Part shown: one piece after another, positions 10,001 to 23,200 of the stretch | How the letters are laid out: the number at the start of each line of letters is the position of its first letter | Position numbering within the stretch: position 1 is the first letter of the stretch | Position numbers and translations under genes: made by a program | The notes under the pieces: model-generated | Told to the model about the DNA's origin: nothing | Database searches by the model: none | What the model saw: the letters and a program-made list of their open reading frames with translations, nothing else | NCBI GenBank assembly: GCA_905221605.1 | Contig: CAJNDS010002658.1 | Location: forward strand, 248,001-312,000 | Length of the DNA stretch: 64,000 nucleotides | Origin: Symbiodinium natans | Taxonomy: Eukaryota; Sar; Dinophyceae; Suessiales; Symbiodiniaceae | Direction: 5' to 3'

Positions 10001-13000
10001 CGGCATGACATAATGATAGCGGAAATCGCAGCTTCAGCGCAGTTTGGCGGTACTTCGCGCATGAACTGGAGTCAGAACGCAAGCTAGCGCAGCGAGCCCA
10101 AGCACCGAAGCGGTAGATATCGCTGAGCCGCCATGCCTGCCGCACAGATCCTGATCGTCGGAGCCGGCGTGACCGGCTCGATGTTGGCCTTGCTGGCCAA
10201 AGACATGGGCCTCTCCGTGCGTGTGCTGGAGAAGTCACGAGGTGCAGGTGGACGGATGGCCACCTACAGCTATCGCCAAAGCGACCGGTCCTCTCCGGTC
10301 CTCGGGCAAGCAGATCTCGGAGCACAGTACATCACGACCAGGAGCTCACCAGAGCATCCTGTGTTGGGCCCTCTTTACAAGCGCCTTCTTGACGCTGGCG
10401 TCTTGAAGCCTTTTACCGCCGAGATTGCGGGGCCGAACCCTTATGGTGCGGCAAGTGCGGACGTGCGTCACTTCACGGCTCCGGACGGGTTGAAATCAGT
10501 GTCACAGTATCTGCTCGAGTCGTCGGGCGTGCCTGTGGATTGGGGTGCAGCTGTGGATGACTTGACCTTGTCAGAGGCAGGAGAGGTCTCCGTGTCGATC
10601 AAAGAGGGATCGCTGCCACCAGACGCTGCTGCAGCCAGTGTCGTGGTGCTGACGCAGCCACCGCCACAGGTCTTGGGTGCCAGCAAGTTTGGCATGCGAG
10701 GCAGCTTTCTGCAGCATACGCCAGAAGCGCTCACGACGAGCCTCAAGAAGGTCGAGTACTCCTCGCGATTTGCAGTGGCATATTTCTTTGACAAAGCCAA
10801 GGTTTCGTGGCCCTTTTCTTGGACCTGCCAGTACTTTGATAAAGGTGATGTACGTTACGTGGCGCATGACTCGGCGAAACGCCACGCTACACATGAGACA
10901 ATGATCTCTGTGCTGGTACACAGTGGCGTCCCTTTGGGCATTGAGTTGCAGAATGAGGAGGACTCTGCCACTGTCGTGTCGTGCACTTTCTGTCCAGTTC
11001 CCATACAGGATCCTAACCCCTACAGCATTCTTTTCCATCTTCGCTTCGCTGCCATTCCTCTCTCAGCCAAAGTTCTGTTTGAGGCAGCTTATTATATAGG
11101 GTCCAGGGATGATTATCATGTTGATGAGCAGCGCTCACCCATGTCATACAAGAATTCTGGAGTGTGCAACCATGAGCGTGGTGGCATGCCCAAGCTTAGT
11201 TTCAGAAACGAGCAAGGCACGCAAACGGCAGTTCGCAAGCTGTTGCAAACCACTGAACCGCTCAAAGCTAGCTGTAAATTTGTCAGTTACAAGAGCTTGC
11301 TGTTGTGAGAGATGCACAATCTGACGAAATCGAATGGGCAGATGTTGCTCAAATCGGTTTTCCATTTATCTTTAGCTGTCGTGCTCCACCATGGCGAGCT
11401 GGGCAGACTTCATTAAGTCTGTAGAAACCGTGGAGCCGACGGATGAGATAGTCACGCGAGTTGCCGCCATCTTTTCGGAGCAGCTGGCAGCCAAAGTTCC
11501 CTTGCAAGCAGAAGGACTTGCTGAAGATGCGCTGAATGCCAAGCTGGCCAATGAACCTCCAATGGTTGCGGCTTTGGCCAGACGCACGCTCCGGAACGTT
11601 GAGGTGGCTGCAGCCGCACGCCGTACGCAAGCATCACAGGGCGCGAATGTGATGGTCGGTGCTCACGCCGTTCAGAACGCAAGGGCTTTGGCATCTGCCA
11701 TTGCGCCGTGCAAGCAAGCAGATGTTGCCGACCTCTTGCAGAAGCATCATCTCCAGGGATTGGGTTTCCATCTCCAAGCTGATCAGTGCTTGTTCGACAG
11801 CCTTACTGCACACACTGAAGAAGCCAAGAAACAAGGTCGAGTGCCGTTTGCCTTCGTGGACTTGACAAGCAAAGAGTGCCTTCCTCTGTGGGTCCCAAGT
11901 GATGCCGTGGGCGGAAGGTTCGCTGTCCGTGACGAAGATGAAATGGCATTGACAGGTGCCAGCCCTATTGCCAACCTGGGAGACTTGGGTCGCGCCCTAA
12001 AAGGGGCCACTGCCGTCCCGCGCTTCTTTCGTTCTGTGCAGCAGTGGAGCGCGGCGTTCTGGAGATGGGCAATTGCGGCCGTCTGCGCGGGTCATTGGAA
12101 AATGACCGAGGCTGTCGCCCACCATGACGTCATTTTGCAGCTGGCAGAGCAAGAACGGGTGAGATCTAAGCCCCCATATGTGGCCTTCCTCTACGATGAG
12201 ATGTGTCGCAGACAGTGGGCACGCAGGGCAGAAAAGAAAGACCCCAATTGGAACCTCGCTGAAGAGACGCACAAGATCGACAAAGGCTTGCTAGAGCTGG
12301 TCATGCAGCGTTTGCAGCCTGTCCTGCAGCAAGCAGGAGTAGAGGTACCTTCCTCTAGCCGTGGGTCTGCGGACGCCATGGCAACCCAGCAACTTGCAAC
12401 AGCTGAAGCAGCTCAGCGGAGGGCAGAGCAGGCCACGAAGGCCCTGGCAGATGCTCAAAAGAAGCTCATGGATCAGTCGGCTGCTATGACGCAGGACGCC
12501 AAAAGGAAGCTTGAAGACCCTGCCAAGCCGTGGTCGACTCTGACCAAGAAGCAGCAGAAGACCCAAGGCTGGTACGAAAAGACTCAAGAGCGGATTCGGC
12601 AGCAGAAAATGCGTAAGACTCAACACTGACTCGGGGACACGGCCCTGACCGGCGGACAGCTTCCGTTGCCTGAAGCCGTCGAGCAGCTTCCAACAGTGCA
12701 AGAAGCATTGGAACATGTCGATGCGATCCCATCAGCTTCCTTGTTTCTTGAAGTTTTTTCCGGCGAGTGCATCTTCACCCTTGCCGTCATGCTGACTGGT
12801 TGGGTCTGCCTGCGGCCGTGGGACATTCGCTTCGGCAGCGAGGATGATGTTCTGGCTTTTGGCGATGCTATCCTAAGGCTGGCCAGGACGGGAAAGCTGG
12901 GTTGGGTGCATCTGGCAACGCCTTGTCAAACTTTCACTTTTGCAAGGGTGCCCCAACTGCGCGAAGCTGTTTTTCCTTTAGGGAGCCCCGGAATATCCAC

Positions 13001-16000
13001 GCGACAGCAAATGCTCGTTGATGTAGGTAATTCGCTTGCGTCCTTTTCTGTGAATGTAGCGCAAGCGCAGATTTCAGTGGGCACTTATTTCTCTATTGAA
13101 AACCCAGAGTTGTCGTGGTTGTGGGTCTTACCTTGCATACAGGGTCTGCGCTCGCATGAGCACGTAGGCTTTGTGAGGTGCCTCTTCCGTGACTTTGGTG
13201 TTCCTTTCACCAAGCCCACCTTGTTCCTGCATAACAGCCCTTGCCTACACAAGCTGGGTTCTTGCCCGCTAGCTTGGGAAGGCAAAACAATTTCTTTGAG
13301 GGGGACTGTTGTGTGGGAAGGTCGGACTGTGTTTAAGACCCACTTGGCGCAAACTTACCCGCCACTCTTAGGTGTGAAATTTGCCGAATGTGTGGCGCAG
13401 TCACTCGACGAGCGGGCGGCACTCGGGCAGGCTGTTAACGTGCAACAAGGGGTAGATCTCCCAGGCGCTCTGCTTGAGGCTGAGAGACAACAGCAGGAGC
13501 TTTTGCAAAGTTCTCCAGTCCCCCATGGCCTCGGAGCCTTGCCTGGGTTATCGCCTCTGGAACATGTGGCGTTCGGGCTGCAGGTTGCTCATCCCTCCGA
13601 AAACCCGGCCCCGCTTTGCGCTGAGATGTTGGGTGCTATCCAGTTTGAGTGTGAACATTCTGTTGATGAAATTGACAATTTTCGGCAAGAAAAGCTTTTT
13701 CGAATCACACAGCTTCATGCTGTGTTGAAGGAGTTACAGGTGGATTGGGTGAAGCAGGCCCCAAGACCGATAACTGCAGCCCCTCGTGGCGTCCATTCAC
13801 GGCCCCTTGTGGAAGGCTTTGCTGGATGAGTGTGGGCTCTCGTGCCCCCTGTTTCTCCAGCATCTTCAGCAGGGATTTCCCCTAGTTGGCCCTTTGCCAC
13901 CGTGTGAAGATGAGAGCTCCCTTCATGACTTTCCAGAAACTGCAACTGTTGACGAGTTGCGGAACTCAAGAAGCTTCTTGAATGCAACCGTTCTGGATTC
14001 CTTGAAGGAGCTGCCTTTCTCAGACGATATCTTGCCACAGGTTCTCGCGGATGCCGAGGCGGGCTTCATGACTGCGCCAAGAGCTCTGTCTCCTTTTGAC
14101 CTGGACGATAAGTCTTTTACTAGAAGGATTCCAGTGAGGGAAGAGCGCTCCTCTGGCTGGCGCACGAGGATAGTGGATCATGAGACTGAATCTGGCAATA
14201 ATCTGGCGACGCAACCTGTTGACAAGATTAGGCACGACACGCTGGACACGTTGTCTCAAATTGTCATGGAGTTTTTTGCGCGTGACTGCGAGGTCCGGCT
14301 TTGGAAGCGCGATGTGTCGCAGGCTTTCCGAAGAGTGCCTATTCAAGCGGCGCACTTAGAGTTTGCGTGGACAGTTTGGATCCATGCAGGAGTGCTGCTA
14401 ATTTCCCAACATATCGGGATGCCGTTTGGGACAGTGTCGGCAGTGTACGCGTGGCACAGGGTCGGTGCGCTACTGTCCCGCATTCTTCGAAGATATTTCA
14501 AGTGTCCAGCTGCGCGCTATGTTGATGATTTTTTCGGCTCATGTAGAAAAGGGCTTAAGTACCACGCCGGTGTCGTGCTAAGCATCGTTAGCAGGCTCCT
14601 TGGCTTCCCTACGGATGCTGCCAAGGATGCTGACGATGCAGTTAGCATGGTGTGTTTGGGTGCACAAGTGCAGGCTTTCTTTTCCACGCGCCAACTTCAA
14701 ACCCATGTTGCCCCAGCGAAAGCGGCCAAGTACATTCGCCAATTGAGCCAAATGCTGCAAACTGGCGTCTTAGCCCCAGGCGAGGCTGCCAAGATTGCGG
14801 GCAGATTAGGTTTTTCTGTTACGGTGTCTGGAAACAAAGTCGGCCGCGCTTTTATCAAGCCTTTTCATGCGCAGTCTCATGCTCCGCTGCATGGTTTTTC
14901 CATTTCTCCTCTCTTGAGAAGGGCAGGGGAGTGGTTTGTGCAGTATCTTCATGTTTGCCCCACATCTGTTAGAACTCTCCCAGCGGGCGACTGTGCGAAA
15001 GTTGTTTCATGGTCGGATGCCTCGGGAGAGAGTCAATGGATTGCTTCTGTGGTAAACTACCGAGGTCGTTTTTGGTGGACTCGGTCCAAAACGCCGCCGC
15101 AAGTGTGGACACAGCTGCTGAATCGCAGCGACTGTCAAATTCAGTTTCAAGAACTGCTTGGTTTGCTGCTCACTTGGGGCACTTTTCGGCAAGCCTTGAG
15201 CCACAATCGATGGCTAGCTTTTGTAGACAACATGTCAGTCCTTCACGCTGTAACCAAAGGTTCAGGCGGAGGGCCAGAAGTTCACTTGTGTGTTGGAAAG
15301 TTGTGGCTTGAACTGGCCACGTGTCAGGTTGACTTGCATGTAGGAAGGGTGGAAAGCAAAGCGAACGTTTCCGATTCCCCTTCTCGCGATGACTTGTCAC
15401 TGATGGCCTTATTGAAAGCCACCTGGGTTGAGCCAGTCTTTCCCACGTGGGTTTTTGAGCTTTGGGAAGGCCCCCCAGTTTTGTGAGACACTTTTCGAAA
15501 GAGCAAAACAAGCGCGGCGCGATTCTGCAACTGTGACTGTGTGCTAGGGCTATTGCGCCGTCGTGTCGCGTTGTGCACGGCAAGCTGAGTGTCGGGCTGT
15601 TGACAGCTGTGGTTTGTTAGCTGCTGGCATGTCGCTCGCAACAGCTTTCCGAAGTGTTTGTCAAACTCCACAGCTTTCTTTTCTGAGGGATTCGAATGAA
15701 TGAATTGCCCTTTGTTCGCGCGCAAGCTTGGGTGGAAGTAGCCCTGCAATCATGGACCCGCGGCTTGCCTGAGGAGCTCAGAAAAGCCCTTGCCCAAGCT
15801 GAGCATCTGCAAATAAACAAGCAGGTTCTGCGTGTTACTGGGGCGGGGCTGATACTCAAGGCGGACTACGTCTGGATTCGGCTGGAGTCTGCGTGGCAAG
15901 AATGTAGGACAAAGCTCCTTGCGTCCTGGAGGAAGCTGGCGCTTAAGGAAGATGGAGATGCGAAAGGCGCTGTTGCGCACCCTTTCCAGCGCCTAAAGCC

Positions 16001-19000
16001 AGTGGACTTCAAAGCCGCCTTCGATGAGCTGTTGCAGTTTGTTTCAGAACCAAGCGGGTGCCCAGCTTCGACCTGGGAGCACCAGGCAACCATGGTTTTG
16101 GTGTCGCGGGGCTTCTTGTACTCGGCTCATCTTGAAGGTCTTTATCCTGACCAAGTGGCCAAGCGGAGTGGTGCAGCCGCAGTCCAGGCCTTGTTGCGCC
16201 AAGCTGTGCTCAAGGCCAACGACAAAGGTCAGCAGCTAAAACGGCAGCGCCTGTGTGCTCAAACTTTGGGTGGTCCGACCGGTGGTCCAGACAACGCATC
16301 TTCATCGGCTAATGTAGCTGAGTTTCTGCGGAAGTACGAGCCACGTTTGAAGCCCGAGCCAAGCATGGGCCCTTCCAAAACCTTGGCAGCTCTGGTTGCG
16401 ATGCCGCAAGGACAAGCCGAACAGTGGCTGAGTACCGCTGCTGCTGGCTTGAAAATTTCGAGTCAGCAGTCTAGTCTGCCTTCGGTGGCGTCAGGGTTGC
16501 GTTTGTGGCATTCCTTCGCAGTCGAGCACCTGAGATACGCCGAGGACCAAACGCTACCTCCAAGGTCTGCTTGTGATGCCTTGCATTTCCTCGCATTATT
16601 TCGGAACCCCGGCACTGCTCGGAATTATGTTTCGTATGTCAGGTGGGCTTGCGTTGCTTTCCACTTGTCAACACTGTGGTGGGATGGTCAAGTGGAGTTG
16701 GCGCTGAAAGGCCTGAAAAAGCAACATCAAGCTAACTTGGCCGGACATTTGCGCGAGACAGCGCTGTTGACTGAGGACCTCATGGCTCAAGTTCTGTCGT
16801 TATGCGATGGATTGCCTTTGCATGAGCAGTTCGGGGATCTCTTTTTGTTGACGTGGCAGTTTTTATTGCGCGGACCCAGTGAAGCAGTCCCATGTCTGTG
16901 GGGTACGCAGGCCGAAGTGCACGATCTGCCGCCTGACCGTCACTCTGCTTTGTGGGTCTCTGCGTTGGCCACAGTGTTTTTGAGGCTGAAGAAGCGTAAG
17001 AACAGACCGGAAGGCTCGTTGCTTGAAAGGCCCTGCATTTGCAAATCAGATGTCAATCCAATGTGCCTGGGTCATCGCCTGCTGCGTCGTTTGCCTCAAG
17101 TCCAAGCAGGCTGGCGTGTTTGCAGTTTGAGTGCCAAAAAGATGCTTTGCAAGCTTCATCGCTTGCTGTCAGTACTGCAAGTAGCAGGCCCAGACCGGTA
17201 CACCTGGAAGAGCTTTAGGGCGGGCAAGGCTACGTCGCTTGCTTTGGCCGGGAATAGCATCCATCAGATATTGCAGGCTGGTGAGTGGAAATCTGCAGCA
17301 ATTCTGCGTTATGTGGATCCTGATGTCTTGGACTTACCCGCATGCCTTGAATCATTGTCGGATGCAGACGGGGAGGAAGCTGAAGAGTGACACCCAGAGC
17401 TGCGATGGGAGGGGAGCAGGGCGTCGATGGGGGTTTTCTGATATCGGTCTCCGATGCGAGGATGTAAAGTCCTGGTGTGCTGAGCACTTTACCAGATCTT
17501 TTCTCATATCCTGAGTCGGTGTATCAGCACTCCTGTTGTTGCTGCATCTCCCCATCGAAGCTTGCAGCTACTGGTGGCAAAAGGCTGGTGGCATCTGGGC
17601 TCAGGTTTACTCTTCAGTTGCCTTTTGGGTGGTGCTTGAGATTTTGGGAGGATTGTGTGTCAGTTACAAGAGCTTGCTGTTGTGAGAGATGCACAATCTG
17701 ACGAAATCGAATGGGCAGATGTTGCTCAAATCGGTTTTCCATTTATCTTTCCCACCCGCCCTCACCCTTTATTTACCAGTGGAGGGGGTTTTCTGATATC
17801 GGTCTCCGATGCGAGGATGTAAAGTCCTGGTGTGCTGAGCACTTTACCAGATCTTTTCTCATATCCTGAGTCGGTGTATCAGCACTCCTGTTGTTGCTGC
17901 ATCTCCCCATCGAAGCTTGCAGCTACTGGTGGCAAAAGGCTGGTGGCATCTGGGCTCAGGTTTACTCTTCAGTTGCCTTTTGGGTGGTGCTTGAGATTTT
18001 GGGAGGATTGTGGGAGCAGTGAAGTGAAGCCTCTCGATTTCTGCTTTCCAGGATCCCTTCCCAACTGCGGCTGCGCGACTGCAGCGTGACCTCGAGGCAG
18101 GGGCGGCGCTCGTTCTCCAGTGGGCTTTTGGTGTTTTCATACTCCAAACCCTAAACCCTAAACCCTAAACCCTAAACCCTAAACCCTAAACCCTAAACCC
18201 TAAACCCCTGAACCCTAAACCCTAAACCCTAAACCTTAAACTGTACGCCCTGAACCGCAGCTGGTCAGGCAAAGCTTCCGGAGCTGCCGTGGGGCGGAGC
18301 GGAGGCTCGGGCTCGGACTGGCCTCCCGGCTCGGATGCTTGTTTTTTTCATCACGGCCAGGGCGTGAAGGTCCACAAATGGAAGTACAGCCAGGTCTACA
18401 AGGGCCCGGCGCCCAGCTCGGGGGGGGGGGGGGGCGTAGCCGTGTTTGCTCTCAACTTTGGGGCGAGCCCCATGAACGATGACTCCGTGGACACCAGACG
18501 TCTCTAAACATCCCTTTCAGTCCCTTAACCCTAAACCCTAAACCCTAAACCCTAAACCCTAAACCCTAAACCCTAAACCCTAAATAAACCCTAAACCCTA
18601 AACCCTAAACCCTTCTAATCTCTAAGCCCCCAAACCCCAAAGTCGCAGCTTTGAAAGCCCAGGCCTCGGTGGCGCGAAGCTGGCGCCAGACTGGGCCTGG
18701 CCTGCGGAGGCCCCGGCAGCCAAGGAGGCCCGCAAGGGGAAGTTACTTGCGGGCTTACGATCTTAGGGTTCAGGGTTCAGGGTTTAGGGTTTAGGGTTTA
18801 GGGTTTAGGGTTTAGGGTTTAGGGCTCAGGGCGTAGGGTTTAGGACTGTCGTCCTTATCATAACGGGATCCTACTCTTTGGGGGATTATGTTAGGGGTCC
18901 CGTATTTTCGTAAACTCCCATTTCTTCTTCTTTGCAAAGTTTGTGCATACTGTGTTATGCCTTTGTCTGTTGTGTATACTAGATGTCATAGATCAGATGT

Positions 19001-20187
19001 TGTGCATTATGTTTGCTATATCCCAAAGATTATACATTACTGTATATTAAGTTTTACATCATATATTAATTGCTATATGTGGATAGGCAAATAAATACAT
19101 CAGTAAATGGATAAAATATAGATAAATAAACAAAACAAATAAGAAAATAAAGAAGTAACAGAGAAATAAGTATTTGTTTTTCTATATGTGATACATGAGG
19201 CGTTTTCTATATGTTTTTGTATGTGTCAAAGCCATTTCAGCCATGAGCCCCACGAAAGCTCCGAGGCGGCTCCTGGCTGCGTGCAGCTCTTCCGCACAGA
19301 CAAAGCGCTGGGTCTCCTCTGCTGCTCAGCGGCAGGTCACGAAGTGAAAGGATGTTACGTGCTTCTTAGGGTTTAGGGTCCAGGGTTTAGGGTTTAGGGC
19401 TTAGGGTTTAGGGTTTAGCGTTTAGGGTCATCATGGCACCTTTCGTTTTGCTCGACCTCGATTTAGCTGAGGTGGGGATGCCATGGCTCCCGCGGGCAAT
19501 TTCGAAGGAGACGCTGCTTTGGATTCCGCGCTGATGGTAGGCCCCGCGCAGGTCCAGTCCAGCTCTCGATTCCTTTCTTGGCGCAGGATGCGTGTACAGC
19601 GCTCACAAAGCCGCGGAAGCCTTGCGGGAGCACTTCTACTTCTGCAAGAGCGCGCCGCGCCTGTGATCTGGTATACTGCTAAGTTGCCTCTTGAAACCCA
19701 AGAAGTTTCGGCAGACGCCGATAATGAAGCTAAAATGATTCAGTCTCCTTTACCAAGGACCCATGAACGCCAGTTCCTTCGTTGCTCTACTGAGTCTCCC
19801 GAGAACAGTTCAGCCGATGCTGCAAAGGCAGCAGAAGCGCCCCAATTTTCAGCTCGACGGGCTCTCGGGCGGTGCAACCGCAGGACGGAAAAGCGAAGCA
19901 CACGAGTTCACCGAATCGGGGGGTGGGGGCCCTGCATCTCGTTGTGCTCCCAGCAGTCCTAGCACTTGCCAGCTCCGGGACCTCTCCATCAGCCGCGGAA
20001 CTTTCGACTGGGGTGTCATTCCCTGAGTGCGATGGGTAGCGATGAGTTCATGTTGCATGCATGCAGGATGGATGGATGGATGGATGGATGGATGGATGGA
20101 TGGATGGATGGATGTATGCATGTATGTATGTATGTATGTATATCATTGCGTATTCTCTGACATTATCATGTGCCATTCTATACTACC

Positions 20188-20239
<52 letters not shown>

Positions 20240-23200
20240 AGAAATTGTTATATATTGGCACATATTAAATATATTCTTTTAAATATCTTTCGAGATTGCT
20301 ATATATTTCTTCTATTTTCTTCTCTATGATCAACTGTAGAGGTATGTATTCTTATTTTTGCATTAATATTTTGTGCGTGCGGTGATGCGAGAGACGAGAC
20401 GAACAGCTTGTCATGCGGTGACACAGGTGTTTGGTTGAGAATTTGTCTTGCATCGTTCTAGATTGCACGGGTGGTGCACGTGGGGCTGGGATAACATAAC
20501 TGCCGTGGAAGTGAGTGTAGAGAGTATCCTGGTCTGAGGTCAGCTGTCCAGAAGACCTTGTTGATGGCAAGAGACACGCTGGGCCCTCAATCTGCTCATG
20601 GTTTCGCATGCGTCATGCAGCCCCTGAACACTTCCCCTTGCCAAGCGCGAGCGAGATTTCGAGTGAGAAGCAGGTCATGTACGTGTGGTTCGATGCCCTC
20701 ATCAACTACCTGAGTGGTATAGCACCTGTCCCAGCGATTCGTGTAGATGCCCATGGGCTCCAGGAAGACAGAAGCATCTGCCCCTGTGAGGATGGAATCG
20801 ATCCTAAGAAGCCGCTCAGTAGATTCTGGCCTGCCAACATGCACATCGTCGGCAAGGTGCCGTGGCTGGAAATGGACCTTTTCGGGATACTTGTACCCTT
20901 GATGTGCCACAACTGAGGATATCCACTGGTTCCACACAGTTATCTGGCCTGCGATGCTGATAAGTGCAGGATGTCTGCATGTTTCTGCTTTGTGCGATGT
21001 TTCTGCTCGGAGTTGGGTGCGCCAGGAATTCGACTGCCTCAAAGCGTGGTTGTGCACGGCTTCATTGCTGGTGCCGACGGACGGAAGATGCCGGCACCTA
21101 AAACATGCAGGACGTACTTCTTTCCTCTCCTTCTACTTTAACATGATGGGCTGTCTCCAAGGTCCAAAAGTCTGGGCAACGTTGTGGACCCACATGACAT
21201 GTTGCCTCCTTGGTGCCTGCACAGAGTACCCACGTTCCCAGCATGTGTCAGTTTTGTCACTTGGAAAGGCTAGATAAGTTTCCCTGCGACACCTTGCGAT
21301 GGTATTTCTGCCGCGAGGCCCAACATGATTCACATCATTGTTGTTCCCATAATGTAAAGTGTGGCAGCGTGTCGACGAGACATTTCTGGCAGGCTGCTTT
21401 TGGGGATGATGTCAGGTTCAGTGAGGACGCGGGCCTCTGCTCAGTGTCGAGTTTTGTTCGTAGTGAGCTTGTGAGCTCCGCCACTTTTTGTGGACCTGGC
21501 ATCCTCTGGTAGGACTCCCTTCGCTTGATGCACAATGCTGAGCTCTGCTGCCAGCCAAGCTGAACTGGCTGAACTCGTCTGTACCCCCCTCCCTGACTCC
21601 CTCTTGCCTCTTTGCGCTGAGGCGACAACTTGGGAAACCTGGTAAACCGCGCGGTGAACCTCAGCGGCGGCTCCGCGACCCCGGCGGGTGAACGGCTGGA
21701 ATCTGGACTTCCCCCCGATTGCGAGCGCCAGGTGCCCCGCTGCGACGTCGAGGTGTCCCTTCCCTTCGATCTCAAGGAGCTCAAGGCGTCGGTCTCCGAG
21801 GCAAAGGGGAGTGCCGACGAGCTCGACTCTTCTACTCTAAGCACCACACGACTATGAAGAAACCCTGACATCTCCTCTCTGCGAAAGGAGGCCAGCACTT
21901 CTCAGCTGAATCTCGTCAGCTCTTCTGCTCGGCAGGCTTTCGAGGCCTACCGCCTCTCCGATGCGGCAGACCTCACCGTCCGAGCGGCAGGGGCAACGAA
22001 CAAGGTGGGGGGGGGGCGCGTGTTTCGCAGGGAGTCGTCCTGCTTTCAACTGCTTGCATCTGCTCAGTGGATCGCTGACCTGGAGCCCTGGAAGATGAAG
22101 GCCAGCGGATCCAAACTACGAAGTGATATGCCCGACTGATGGCTTCCGCTTGTCTCTGAAATTGGCACACTTTGAATTTCGGGTGGTTTGCACCAGAGAA
22201 GGCATGAGCGATTGTTCGAGTGACGGCTGCATGTGAAAGTGTCGGGTTCAAGACTTCATCGGATCGTGCGAAGCACCTTCTTGACTTACAACCGTTCATG
22301 CCACTTTTCTTTCTGGAAGTGACAAGGAGCACTGGCAGAACCCACAAAAACTAAACCCTAAACCCTAAACCCTAAACCCTAAACCCTAAACCCTAAACCC
22401 TAAACCCTAAACCCTAAACCCTAAACCCTAAACCCTAAACCCTAAACCCGCAGCGGCGGCGGTCGTTTCGCCATCTGGGTGCGGACTTGATCTCAGCTGT
22501 CCCAAGCGAGGCGGCAGAGCAGCAAGCCCTTCGCAGCGCCTGCCTCCGCAAGCTGCTGGAGGCGGACTTGAGGAGCAACAATGAAGACAGGAGTTATAAA
22601 CAACTTTGTGCGGTTAAGATGTTTGTGCTTCTGGGGTTGTTCAACCCCCTCGTCAGACAACTAACTCTGGTTTTAATTGTTTTCTAAGGGTTGGGGTCCT
22701 CTGAGTGGAACTAACTCTGGATTTGATTGTTTGCTTGCCGTTCCCTGGAAATTAACTCTGGCTTCAATTGTTTGCTTGGGGTCCTCCCTCTGGATTCAAT
22801 TGTTTGCTTGGGCGGAATTAACTCTGCTTGCTCTTTGTGGACCACCGAGAAATAACAGTGAAATCCGGAGTGCTGTTGTTGATTTGGGTCGAAGCCTTGC
22901 TCTTTTACTGCTCTGTTAGAGACTACCGAACAACAATTCAATCGGGAGTGAGTTGTTTGAAGGCCCGAGGCAAAAAACAATTGAATCTAGAGCTAGTTGC
23001 TTCTGAAAACCAGGCCAAAACCTGATCTACCTGCAAGAGAATGATGCAATTCTTTTTCCGTCCTGGGTTTCGGATTCCGCCCTCACGGCCAGGCATCTCC
23101 CGATTTGATTTTTGTAAACTCTTGCTTCCTTTCTCCTTCGGCGGTTAACAATCTATAAAAAGCTGTACTACCAAGAACAGATGAGTTGGGTGACGGGTGC

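Larger units (their letters stand above)
11281..18012 (+). mobile_element. DIRS/Ngaro-type tyrosine-recombinase retrotransposon
   Basis: A 6.7-kb element with the order A1 - ORFs - B1 - A2 - B2, the split direct repeat layout known for Ngaro and PAT elements. A1 (11281-11373) equals A2 (17658-17750), and B1 (17429-17657) equals B2 (17784-18012); I see no differences in either pair, which suggests a young insertion. It encodes a Gag-like protein, a methyltransferase-like domain, reverse transcriptase/RNase H, and a tyrosine recombinase, all intact. It has no LTRs and no obvious target duplication, as expected for integration by recombinase. It sits in renalase intron 1, in the sense orientation. 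Confidence 0.93.
9904..19972 (+). other. Giant synthetase intron containing a whole gene
   Basis: The exon ending [10 protein letters not shown] at 9903 is followed by GTGGTG. The next synthetase exon starts at 19973 after CCAG with LRDLSISR. In other synthetases these two segments are adjacent, so the roughly 10-kb stretch between them behaves as one intron. It contains the renalase gene (10133-19666) on the same strand. Confidence 0.75.

Noticed and set aside
10961-11308. C-terminal part of the renalase open frame, running into repeat A1
   Set aside because: No renalase similarity after LQNEE. The continuation [11 protein letters not shown] is found at 18052, so this stretch is intron plus transposon.
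11452-17555. Minus-strand open frames inside the retrotransposon
   Set aside because: Antisense shadows of the four element ORFs; none carries a domain.
20027-20329. 100-codon open frame with Met-Asp-Gly-Trp and Ile-Tyr runs
   Set aside because: It is a product of the GGAT and TA microsatellites in a synthetase intron.
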